In this document: piece by piece, positions 44,281 to 56,300 of the stretch | Layout of the letters: the number at the start of each line of letters is the position of its first letter | Numbering within the stretch: position 1 is the first letter of the stretch | Source of the DNA: Cunninghamia lanceolata | Lineage: Eukaryota > Streptophyta > Pinopsida > Cupressales > Cupressaceae | NCBI GenBank assembly: GCA_027924645.1 | Contig: BSBN01000829.1 | Location: forward strand, 4,898,001 to 4,962,000 | Direction of reading: 5' to 3' | Length of the DNA stretch: 64,000 nucleotides | Position numbers and translations under genes: made by a program | Notes under the pieces: generated by a model | What the model was told of the DNA's origin: nothing | Seen by the model: only the letters and a program-made list of their open reading frames with translations | Database searches by the model: none

Positions 44281-47200
44281 GCACAAAGATGAGTATTCTT
44301 GTCTTTTAACTATAATCCTAAAATTAATAATAATCAAAGCAATAATTATATTTTACTTCATCAAAATAATTAGATAAAGGAACACATATTTTAAGAATGC
44401 CATGCCTCACACAAGATTATCAAATTTAGTTTTTTCTTTTTTTAATTATAGTTTAACCTAACTAAAAGATCTAATATTCTTCCTCTACATGTATAAACAC
44501 AAGCTCATGAATTTTTTTTTAAATAAAATAAATTGAATATACTTTCTATAAGAAAATAGATACATTTATTATTTCTGGAAGTTTTATTTTTACCTAATTT
44601 GGTAATTAACAAAGCTGGTAATTAACTAATGCAGAAATAGAAATATATATATAACCACTAATATGTTTTTTTTTCTAAAAACTCACACCTTAACTTGGTA
44701 CTTGATAAAAGTGAACAATCTATGGACTATGGTTTTGTCCAAAGATTTAGTGTGTTTTTTTTTACCTTATCTCGGTTGAAACGATGAAAGTATGAGATCT
44801 AGTTTAATTCACACTTTCAGGGCACCATGGGAATAAATATTAAAGAAGAACGGAGTAAAAATTTGGCCCAAGATTGTATTCTATGTTCACAAATCATATT
44901 CAAAAGGTCAGATATGCTCTCGATTACATATCACACTTCGTAGTTTAGTTTTTTCTTTTTAAATCCAAAGTTGTGTTGTGGGATTAAAAAAAATCACGAA
45001 TAACCAATCGTTGGCTTCCCTATTTATTATGACCCTAAATTGCATTATTTGATAATAAAAATTGAATATAGTAACTTCCATACAGCAGGCTGAATTATTT
45101 TTACATGCCAACGCAATTCGCAGCTAGGGCGTTAGCTCAGATTAATAATCTTGATAAGGATAAACTAAGATGCTGCCTTGATTTTAATGATAAGGAAATA
45201 AAAGGAAAGGTAAAGAAGTTGTGTCTTTCACCCAACATGCGCCTAGTGTGGGTTATTTATATCAAATAAAGGAGATTAAAAAAAAATCATTCCAGATGAA
45301 TGTAACAATAATAGGATAGGCGGCCTCTACTCCCAGCCCTAACCCTAAAGGAGGCTCTTATCCTAAGCAATTTCTCTTGCCTATGCACTTTACCCTAACT
45401 CTCTATAGAATACATCTACTGGCCACCATGGCTGGGGAGTTTTCCAGCATGTAAGACAGCCCAACAATGGTTTGAGAGGTAACTCTTCTTGTTTAAGTCT
45501 AAGCGCTTGGCAGAATATTGCATACTCTAGTTTTCTTTTTTTATTGACCATAAAGTTTGTTTGTAAGGTGTGCAGACAGCCATGAGGCAATGGCCTTTAG
45601 AAGGCTGCTATGCACAGGAAATCCACGACCCATCTAAGGAAAAACAATGCCCTCCAAATGTGACAACAAAGGTTAGAATGGCAGATTTTAACCGCCATTC
45701 CCTTGCCTGATTTATTCTTTTTTCCTGGTGGCTTGTGGTTTACACTGGCACCCAACCCTTCTCTATTCTACCTATTCAAGCTTTGCATAAACATTTTTTT
45801 TTGTTTTGTTTTGAGCCCTTACAGGCAGGGATTAAATTTGACAGTCGACCTTGCCTGTCAAGCAATTTTTTTATGACAGTTATCTATTCAATGTTGGTTG
45901 TAAAATATTATGACATACCTTATATAAACAGATTATATAAATACCAAATATATATATCAGCTTAATCCTATATAAATTTTGACAGTTTGTCCAAAATTTC
46001 AACCTTCATTTGATACAGTTTTTTAAAAATTTTAATTGTATTTTACAACAAAAATGCTTAAATACAGCTATACAACTGTCAAATTTAAGCCCTGCTTACA
46101 GGTGATTGTGGTAGCAGTATCTTTTTTTTCTTCTGGGTGCCTTCAACAAACAAGGTCTACTTACTAGGGCATGGCTCCTTGCCATGCGTATGGGCTGTGA
46201 TCGAGAGAGAGTTTCTCTATATATTTTTTGTATAAATGCCTAAGTTTTCTTTTATGCCAGAGCTTATCATTAATGGGTATTGCTAACTGGCCAAGGTGCA
46301 GTCTCTTTAAGAAGGTATCATGGTTCTTACTATTAATGGAGCTAGGGTTTTTATTTTTTTCCTTTTTACAGTGCTCCAAGAAGGATAGTTGAAAATTCAT
46401 TTCTTTAAATGTTTCTATATAGGTCTAATATGAGAAAGTAAACTCAGTCTACATTCTATGTCTCTCTTTTATAGTGAAAGAAAAATCATAAGGAGGGTAG
46501 AAGAAATCATATATATTTACTGCAGAAAATTTTCTTTCCTTCATTCCAGTTGTAGCTTTTATGTTTTTTTTTTCTTTAACTGAAAATCCACATAGCCTTT
46601 TATGTACAAGATTTAACCCTCTGTTTTAAAAACAAAATAAGAAGAACAAATAAAATAAATGTTATTGCAGGTACTGTAAGGAAAATGATCTTCCATAAAT
46701 TTCTCTGTTAACTCAATATATGTATACATAAAACCTGCAATAGCAGTTCATAGGTCATATTTAGATAGACATACATCATACACGGCAAGTATATTTCCCT
46801 TAACTCTAGATTGCTTGTATATTACAAAAATGTTAGAATGGAAGATCAACATCTGTTGATAGCATCTGAATATGCTTTTTATGAGGTAACAGGATAGGCT
46901 ATATTTTTTTTTTTTTGGGCATAGGTTTTCCTTGGCAGAAGTGTAAGTCATCACTACCATCTCAATAACCATGCTTCACACAACCTGTAGAAACCTGCAA
47001 CAAAATAAGGGAACCCTTTTGCATAGCCAGTGGAAGCTCACCTCTTAGCCTAGGGCAGTAGCTACCCACCCCCGAGCTAGGGGAAAACACAAGGAGACCA
47101 ATACACATTCATAGAACCCACAATAACTCACATACATAAAATCACTCATAGCATAGTATTTTTGTACTTCACGGGCTGGTATCATAGATTCACAAGATGG

Positions 47201-47332
47201 TTTTCTATAGAACCTTCTCATAGGGGTAAGGATAAGACATCTGCCTATAGGAATCAATTAAGCAAATCTGTTATACAATTTCACTTCCCATGGGCACTCA
47301 TATCCTTAAAACTTTTTAAAATTTCCCTTGCT

Positions 47333-47503
47333 GGGTAGTCTTACCCAATTGTATTGCATAAAGCTTTTGACTGGGTACTCTTACCCTTATAGTTTTCAAA
47401 TATTTGTTCTGGGTACTCTTACCCATTTATCACAGAAATAATTGCAAAGGTACTCTTACCCACAATCTTAACTTTCTCAAGAACAATCTAGGTATTCTTA
47501 CCC
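47333..47503. repeat. Five evenly spaced GGGTACTCTTACCC palindromes
   Basis: Copies start at 47333 (GGGTAGTCTTACCC), 47373, 47411, 47449 (GGTACTCTTACCC) and 47491 (GGTATTCTTACCC). The spacing is 38-42 bp, while the sequence between copies is not repeated. Confidence 0.85.
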
Positions 47504-48285
47504 TTTAAGTTTAAATATTCCTACAGGAGACATCTTTTCTACCCCACACAACAGATATAATAGTAGAACAGAACTATCTCTAAATTCACAACAAAGTTCA
47601 ATGCACAACACACAAACACAGTACCAATGGTGTTATTAAATTTTCATTTGAATATGGATTTATTTATTTGTTTAACAGAGACATTAATAAGTAGAATTTT
47701 ACACAGTTTCTAGTTTTCATTGTATTAAATGAGAGCCTACCTAGAATTTCCAGTAGAACTAGTGGGATGATTAAGCTTCCCTATGATCTTCCTCTCCTCC
47801 TCCAATTTTTACAGCCTTTGTTCAGATTTTTCCTTTTTTTTCTTACCCTTCCTCTCCCATTTCTTTCTTTCCCCCCACCCTTCCTTCTTGTTTCCACTTG
47901 CCCGTCTAGACAAGAGGTGTCTCCACTTGGTAGATCCACTTAGCTTTTCCAACAGGGCTCCACATAGCCCATCCCCTAAACAAGATTTTAGTTGTTTAAT
48001 TCATGTATTTTTTGAATCCCATCATAAAATTTAGACCCCAAAAAAAAATGGTAAAATTTAGTTTAAAAAATAATGCTATGCTCTTTCAAGGAGGGGTCTC
48101 ACCTTGGCCCATGACTTAGGCTGAATATTTTCCTTTTAAACAAGATATATCAACCTCCTTTATATGAATTTTGAGGCTAGGGAAAATATTTAACTTCTAA
48201 TCCTAAGGGATTGCTTCACAAAGTTTACCACACTATAACATATTGAACTTAATCACATTTATTGGACAACATACACATCAACACA

Positions 48286-48399
48286 AGATGAACCACATGG
48301 CATCACCTGTCCCAATTGCCATATCACAATGTTGCACAACAAAGATGAACCACATGACATCACCTATCCTAATTGCCATATCACAATGTTGCACAACAA
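48286..48399. repeat. 57-bp tandem duplication
   Basis: AGATGAACCACATGG... occurs at 48286 and again at 48343, with three or four differences. Confidence 0.9.
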
Positions 48400-49170
48400 A
48401 CTCACATATTCCCAATACAAGATACTTAAACAAGACATTACACACATGACACACTTATCACAGGACATAGACAATGACTAAACAATGGACTTGAGCCTTT
48501 CAATATAGGCCAGGTCAGCTTACTGGCGAACCACAACGGGTCTCCAACTATTTTCCCCATTTTCCCCACAATGTCCCCATTTCCACTGGCTCAACCTGCA
48601 CACTCATTTCACATTGTTAGTTACAATATTGATAGCCGAAGCAAAGCTACAAATAATCCATCAACTATCTTATATACATATATTCTAATCATTTTTCTTT
48701 TTATTACATAAAAAGGAAATCTATTATATAGAAAGGAAATCAATTTCAACGCACATGAGAGGATATACATATATGTATCAAATGGAGTCTAGATCATCAT
48801 AATATAAGGCAACAATTATCACAATTTAATTGCAAGCTATATGTATTTATATCAATGAGTCACATCCTCCATAACAAGGTATATGAATTCACGCAATGTA
48901 AACAAAGGAATCATGCATTGCCATATCTAAATAAGCAAAATAGTCCATTAATCAAAATACAAGGACAAAATCTAAAAGCATCACATAGAGTCAGATGAGG
49001 ATGTGCAATGAGGATATGCAAATGTTAAAGTATGTATCAACCATGGTCCAAATCTAGTATATAACATATAGACCAAATTAGATAACCAGAAGAACCAACA
49101 TGTAATGTCTCGTCATAAAATTAAAGTAGCCAAAATGTAAAGTCACTTCTAGCCATAATGGCGGGTACTG

Positions 49171-49183
49171 AGGGGGGGGGGGG
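49171..49183. repeat. Poly-G run
   Basis: A run of about a dozen G residues lies next to the right end of the 5.5-kb insertion; its exact length may be unreliable. Confidence 0.7.
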
Positions 49184-49190
49184 TCCTACA

Positions 49191-52100
49191 CAGATTATCT
49201 AATAGACCCTTTTTCCAAACAAGGAGAGTGGCTAATGTAACCCTCCAATATGTTCTAGACCAAACCATATTGGAACAACCAATTCTAAATGAAACTAGGG
49301 AAAGGCTACAACCTTTGAAGAGAAGTTTTTGTATGGCCCATGCATATCCACATTCAGATAAAAAGCCATATGTTGACTACAATCCCGAGGAATGCTCTTC
49401 ATCCTCTAGCCCTCCAGCTACTTCTAAACCATTTCAATCAGTAAACCCTTATCCTTCTTGTGCTTCTTTTGCCTCAACCTCATATCTAAGTCATGACCCT
49501 GTCCTAATGGATAAGCTAGTCAGACAAGTAAGTTCTAGACTTCATATGACTCCTAGAGAAGAAGAAGAAAAGAATGATAAGAAGAAAAAAGGAATAAAAA
49601 TAATAAAGCTAGATGAACTTTCATGTATGATGGGAGAAAATTTGCCTAGGTATGGATCAGAGAAAAAGGTTAAACATCAAATAAGATTTGATCTAGTAAC
49701 AGCTATTGAAGTCAGTGGGTATGAGCCTGGCCAATGGCCAACTCTAGAAAGTTTTACAATAGTAAACCCAGAAGAAAAACTTTGGGGAAAATATGAATCT
49801 AGGCTTCATACAAAAGTAGGAAGTAGGCAAAAAAGTTCTGAAGCCCAAAGAAACTGACAAGCTCACTGGATGATTCCATCCCAAGACAATATAGATGACA
49901 TGGCCGTTTATGTCAAGCAAGTTATCAATAGGACAACCTCGTTATATGATAATTTCTCCATGTTTAGCATGTTGTAAATAAAATAGAATCTAATACTCTC
50001 AAATTAGAAAAACAGTCATCATCACTGTTAAATGATTCTTCAGGAATTTCTTACCAGATGAGATTTGTACAAACTGTCATTGCAAACATTCAGACATTTG
50101 CCCAAAGGATTGATACATATACAACCCAAATGTTTGATAGTTTAGCCACTTCAGATATCAAGAGGGACAACCAGGACCAAGAAAACAAAGCCCTATTAGA
50201 ACATGCGGCCAGAAACTTAGAGAAAATTAGAAGATATACAAAGAAAATAAGAGTCTCTCAAAAAGGAAAAGACAGTTTTGAAGAAGAAGCTGAAGAGGTT
50301 AAATCTCGCTGTTTTGAACCTTTGCAAAAACCTAGAGCCAACATTCAGAGAAGAAAATGCATTTTAATAGCACATGAACATGAAGAAGAAGAACAAGTTG
50401 CTCTTGCTAGAACCAAAATAGCCCCTATGCCTACAAAATTAGTTTTCCCCAAACAAAAAGAACATGTAATGTAACATAATGAGGCTATGAAAGATTGGCT
50501 ACAGACACTTCAGATTGAAGATAATGAGCCAATATATGTGGAGGAGCCTGTTGCAGCCCACATGGACACTTTTCCTTAAGAAAAAGTCTTCTTAGATGCA
50601 GAATCTTCTCAAGCATCTGATGATGAAGTATGCCAATTGGATATTGAAGAATTTGTTTTAGAACAAGTAAATGATGCTAAACAGTGGGGAAAATTCATGG
50701 CTAGTCATGAGTCAGTAGGAAGCAACATTGATATAAAAATGAAGGATGTTGTTTCAGAAAATTTGAGGCCTGAGCAATTAAGAGCCTATGCAACATTAGG
50801 ATATATCTTGAATATTGACAAAATTGTTGATCCATATGATGCCATATGTACCTAATGTGATGCTTAAAGAAAACTTCTTTGACACTAGAGGCTCTACCTG
50901 GCCTGATTCCAACAATGTTTTGTATGCTATTAGATTAATGTCTGGTAAGTTAAGAGATAGGTGGAATAGTTTACCTGATAATGGCATTATAACAACAAAT
51001 ACTAAAACTAGAGAAGAATATTTCAAAGAAATAGATATGGGTAGAAATGATGTATCTACTGAAGGGTTTTCAATGCTCAAACTCATGCTCATTGGAATAT
51101 TTGTGGTGCTAGAAAAAATAATGTTCTTGAAGCTAAAAAAATTATGTACTCCTTACAACTCAAGAACTTGGGAAAGTTGCACAAATATAATCTCATCTTT
51201 GAAAGGTTTGCAGCCCATAAACTTCATGATTCAACCACTAAAAAGTATTATCTTAATTCAATTCATTGTGGATTAGGATAATGGGTAGAGGATTACTTGA
51301 TGGCAAGGAAACAGACTAAAGTTAAGAAATGTGCATTTTCTGATTTAAGAACTTTAGTCACTTATAAGTTGGACAAAAGCTATCTCCTTAAAGCCTTAAA
51401 TGATACAAGGAGTAGTTCAATTCATCATGCAATATGAGAGAATATTGCAATTTACCACCAATTAACCAGGTCAAAGATTTTTAGCAAGTAAAAAAGTTTC
51501 ACAAGAAATCTTGTGGAAAATATTGTAAATGTAGAAAGTGTAGCAAAAGGGCATTTGATGATGATAACGTGGAGAGATCTTTTCTCCCTAAACATAAAAG
51601 TCATAAAAAAAGATATAGGTTTGCTCCTATACATAAGAATTATTTTAGAAATAGGCATCCTCCCAAATACTTGTTCAAAAGAAACAAGAACCTAAGAAAG
51701 GGCCAAGTTAAGTGTTTTATTTGTAAAGGCCCTCATTATGCCACAAGTTGTCCAAGGAAATATAATCCTGAAAATAAAGTTTATGTTCTTTTCCATGAAC
51801 AAGATGTAAATAATCACTAGGAGATTGTAGATTCTAATGATGTTTTTGCACAATTTTTTGAAGATCAATTTTTTGAGATAGTTGAAGTTTTGCCTAAACA
51901 CTTTTCAATGGGCAAGGATAAACACAGAAAGGTTTGTGAATCCTCTTTTGATGACAAAAATAGATCAAGTTCTTCTAGTTCTTCTAATTCACCCATTGCT
52001 ATCAGAAAAGTAGTTAGACAGGCTATTATAGATCTAGATTTTAAGATAAATATGGCTAAGGCAAAGGATCCTTACAGAATGGTAGACACCATAGAAGAAT

Positions 52101-52258
52101 AGAGAACAACTGTCAAAAAGCAACTTAAGGACATCAAGATATGGGAAGCCAAGCAAGACTCTCTTTAGAAAGAACTACAAGGCTCAAAAGCTTCTTCGTC
52201 TCATGGCTATATCCATCCAAAATGGAAAAAGAAAGTTGTTTCATCTCACTCCCCTTCA
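49191..52258 (+). pseudogene. Caulimovirid coat-protein region with zinc knuckle, decayed
   Basis: Broken frames (49228-49857, 50058-50474, 50637-50855, 50815-51276, 51569-51820, 51890-52102) cover the capsid part of the polyprotein. The N-terminal part is S/P-rich and then lysine-rich (KNDKKKKGIKIIK). A capsid core at about 50700-51440 is homologous to 19058-19812. A zinc knuckle lies at 51713-51751 with spacing C-X2-C-X3-H-X4-C (CFICKGPHYATSC). Basic and serine-rich sequence follows. The zinc knuckle would bind viral RNA during packaging. The chromovirus at 52264 interrupts the region, which continues at 59287. At least four frameshifts and several stops make it non-functional. Confidence 0.75.
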
Positions 52259-52263
52259 CCATC
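52259..52263. other. Target-site duplication CCATC of the chromovirus
   Basis: CCATC here and CCACC at 59287-59291 flank the element. Viral sequence is contiguous across the site once the element is removed. Confidence 0.85.
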
Positions 52264-53290
52264 TGTAATGTCCCCTTCTAGACTCATGGTTAGTCCATCA
52301 TACAATTCCTGTGGACTAGTACTTTGGTTAAGTGATGAAGAATGAAATATTTAAAAAGTCACTTAAGTCATTTTATGGAGTGCTCACATTGGGAAATATT
52401 AGAAAGTGAAATTAAAAGAAATATTTCCCTCCAAAGTAAAACACCCCCCTCTTGGAGAGTTATAAAAGAGGGAAAAGTGCCTCATTTGAGATATGCTTGC
52501 TTATGATATCTCCTTCTTTAAGCTCTGCTAGAGTCTGTTATTGTGGAGGTTTGAGGATTCAAACCAGAGGCTTGTGGAGACAGAAACCTCCATAGGTAAC
52601 AACATTCTACAGGTGTGCAATACCACCCAATGGTGCTTCTTTGGTGGATACATCCAGTATTCACAATTGTGCTTCATTGGAGTTTGATTTTTGAGGGTTT
52701 AAGGAAGAACTGGGTTTATTCTCTTCATGGAGATGACTCACCATTTATTGGGGGTCATCGCAGATCTATTTCAGAACAGTTAGAAATGAATTTCAGAAGT
52801 ATTTGTTGCAGATTGGACTCCCAGCCATAGTCATACCAACTCCAGTGAGGATGTGGGTCCTTAGAGGCTCTTTCCCTTTCATTGTATGCTTTATATTTGG
52901 CCTGGGAGTGGCATTTCAAGCCCTTCTATGTGCTGATCACATTGTATGTACATTCTATATCATTCTATGAAGATTTAATGCATTTCCAGCTATACCCACT
53001 TGCTGATCCATTTTGGCTATTGTACTAAGTTGCATGTCTAGATATGGGTGTGTCATGATAATTTATATTTGGCCATTTTACTATCTAGGTAGTCATTAGT
53101 TTCCTTACATTCATTATAAATTTTCTAGGTTTTGGTTATATGCTCTATATTGTATACTCCTACAACACATTTACAGGAAAATAGAAAACCCCTTCTGCAT
53201 TCTTCTGTCTAGTCTGAAAGAACACAATAAAATAATAAAATAACACATAAATTTTTTTTAAAAATATACAAATAGGTACGTCACATTATA
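52264..53290 (+). repeat. 5' LTR of the chromovirus
   Basis: It runs from TGTAATGTCCCC to GTCACATTATA. Against the 3' LTR I count about a dozen mismatches in the first ~170 bases, mostly transitions. It contains a TATA box that the 3' LTR lacks. Confidence 0.95.
52461..52468 (+). promoter_or_regulatory. LTR TATA box
   Basis: TATAAAAG lies about 200 bp into the 5' LTR. The 3' LTR has a 20-bp deletion that removes exactly this stretch (at about 58468). Confidence 0.65.
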
Positions 53291-53291
53291 G

Positions 53292-53303
53292 TGGTATCAG
53301 AGC
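53292..53303 (+). other. Primer-binding site, tRNA-Met
   Basis: TGGTATCAGAGC lies one base after the 5' LTR end, an exact tRNA-Met primer match. Confidence 0.9.
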
Positions 53304-53357
53304 TATGATCTTGCCATCCTATGAGGTGAAATAGACATGCAGAAGTGAAAATGAGAT

Positions 53358-56300
53358 ATGCGAGTGGCAGATAGATATTCCTTCAAGAATATCAGAGCAA
53401 GGCAAGGAACACAGATTCCATAGTTGATAGTTCCAGAGAATCTAGTACCCATAATAGATCCTTTTGAGTCAGACCCAGAGATAGAGGTAGTAGCTGCAGA
53501 GGACGATTCTGAGGTTTCACGGACAGACCCCTTTTCTGGAGAGTTACCTCCATTTACAAAGCATACAAGGGAAATGGGAGATATGGAGATTTAAAAACCA
53601 AGCACATGAGATATCCTCAATGACTTGGCTAGAGGTCAGCAACAAATCACAACTAGCTTGGACAGGTCTCAGCAGGCACTTGGGAGGCTTCTTGGCTGAT
53701 TATTTCTTGAGCTAGATGAAGATGAGGAGAATATAGGTCAAAATAGATATAAAAATGACAGGAATGGAGGTAGGAATAACAAGCATGGAGACTGGCATGA
53801 TAGGAATAGAGACTGAAATGTTGGTGATAGAAATGGGCACAGGAATCATGATGGAGAGGCTTTGGTGAATAACCAGGGTGCTACATAGCTCACGACTGTA
53901 GATAGACCATGCATTCTAACTTTCAGGCTGAGGGACGAGATACCAAATAGGGATGCTACACAGTTGGATTTTTAGGAAGAGATCTTTAGGGATTGGCAGG
54001 GTTCTAACAAAGGGTTTAGAGCTGAAATGACTTTCAGAGACTACTCAGATCTTCGGATGAGACACAAACCTAGAGGGGGTAATAGACAACAGAACAATGA
54101 GCTGCAGAAGAAGGTCAGCAAGATGACCTTACCATATTTTGATGGTTCGAGAAAAACTTTAGCAAGAGCGTGGGTACGAAAGTTGGATAGTTACCTTCAT
54201 ATCAGCCCCATGCCAAAGATAGATGCCATCACATACGCAGCCTTACACTTGGAGGGTAGTGCGCATAAGTGGTGGAGTAATAGGAAGGTGACTCTGGGAC
54301 ATGACCAGATCACATCTTATGTTGAGTTCATAGCCAGACTCATAGACAGGTTCGACAAGAAGGATCTTGAATTGCAGTTCAAGAAGCTAGCATAGTTGAG
54401 ACAGAGTGGATCAGTGGACTCATACATTTCAGAGATCTAGGATCTCTCAGTCATGGTTTCAGATATATCAGAGAGGAGGTTGATCATGCTCTTCATTGAT
54501 GGGTTGTCTAATCCTTTAAGAGGATGGGTGAAGGGTTTAGACCCTATGACATTGTAGGAGGCCATGAAGAAGGCCCGTGATATGGAATTGTCCACATGGA
54601 GGAGAAAATTTTAGAGTAAGAACTTTCAGCATATGAGAGATAAAGAGAGAGATAGGAGACCTTTCCACAGGGACTCAAGACACCAGCCACATAAGAGTTT
54701 TTCCAGGTTAGATAATGATCAGCTGAATGACCTTAGGAGGAAGAAGCTTTGTTTTCACTGCAGAGAGCCTTGGGATCCTAAGCACAAGTGTGCTGCCTAA
54801 GGGAAGGCAAAACAGATTAAGTACTTCTCAGCAGATGAGTCTATGGAGTCAGACACGCATTCAGAGCAGCATACAGAGAATGATGATTCAGGGACAGATG
54901 TTGCATCTGAAGTACCAGATAAGGATAATGATACCTCCCTACCCACAGCCCACATTTCTAGCATTCAGAGAGAAGGGTCATTTAGGATCCGAAGAGTATT
55001 GGGTGGACAGAGGTGCATTACCTTGCTAGATACAAGTGCCACTCATAACTTGAGAGATGAGGGCTGGGTTGTTAAGAGGGGGTTCTAAACAAAGGATTTT
55101 GCAAGATTTAAGGTAAAGGTAGCTGATGGGTTTGTACTCACTTGCACTAGGAGGATTCCCAACTTGATGATCCAGCTAAACCATTATACTTGCCAGTCAA
55201 AGTTTTATGTGGTTAGCATGGGTGACATGGATGTTGTGCTGGGAATAAAATGGCTCCATGAGATAGGGGAGTTCACTATCAATTTGAGGACAATGGAAAT
55301 AAATTTTGAAGTGAACGGAGTTAAGCATGTGCTCAGGGGAATTTCAGATGGTGTATTAAGAGTTGTTTCTCTCAAGCGAATGGAGAGATTGATTCACCAT
55401 GATCAAGTACAATAGGTAGCAGAGATATTGGTGATGCCTGAAGTTGCAGAGCAGCAGAAACGTGAGTATCCACCTAACATACAGGCTCTTCTAACTAAAC
55501 ACACCAAAGTGTTTAGTGATATTCCACTAGGTAGACTGCTTGACAGGGGTATCGAGCATGTGATCGAGTTGGAGGAGGGTGCAAAAATGGTGATCAACAC
55601 ACCATACCGGCACCCGAAGAGGTCCAAAGATGAGATTGAGAAAGCTATCAAAGAGCTTCTCACCATGGGACACATAAGACTGAGTAAGAGCCCGTTTGCA
55701 TCATCCGTTGTGTTAGTAAAGAAAAAGGATGAGACTCTTAGGATGTGCATTGATTATAGGGAACTCAATAAGAAAACAATCAAGAATAGGTATCCCATAC
55801 CCAGGATAGATGAGCTAATTGATGAGCTACATGGGGCCTGTTATTTCTCCAAGATAGACTTGAGATTTGGGTACCATCCGATTTGGGTTAGAGATGAGGA
55901 TGTGGAGAAGACAACATTTAGGTGTCACTATGGCCACTTTGAGTTCCTAGTCATGCCATTCAGCTTGACTAATGCACTAGCTACTTTCCAGACTTACATG
56001 AATAAAGTCTTCAGAGAGCAGTTGAGGAGGTTTGTCCTGATATTTTTTTATGATATCCTGATTTACAACAAGACATGGGAAGAGCACGTGAAACACATTG
56101 ACATTGTGTTGAGTATTCTGGAGAGGGAATCTTTATATGCTAAGATGTCAAAGTGTGAGTTTGGGATGACTGAGTTGCTATACATGGGTCACATCATCGG
56201 TGCTGGTAACATGAAGGTAGACTTGGAGAAGATTCGGGCAATAGTGAATTGGCCACCACCAAAGAATCTTACTCAACTGAAGGGATTCTTGGGTTTATGT

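Larger units (their letters stand above)
43663..49190. mobile_element. 5.5-kb insertion, probably a decayed LTR element
   Basis: The ends are TGTAATGCCC and GGTCCTACA. It is flanked by TGGAT (43658-43662) and CAGAT (49191-49195), two transitions apart. The uninterrupted viral copy has the sequence once. No LTR pair, gag or pol could be recognised, and frames of 60-80 codons inside lack any domain. It contains three small repeat arrays listed separately. Confidence 0.55.

Noticed and set aside
43663..49190. A host gene in the 5.5-kb insertion (frames at 45390-45590 and 46164-46400)
   Set aside because: Frames are short, show no domain or splice-supported extension, and lie in transposon-like DNA.
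50610..50640. Second CTGATGA hammerhead core candidate
   Set aside because: No GAAA core or pairing stems follow. The same holds for the CTGATGA near 2788.
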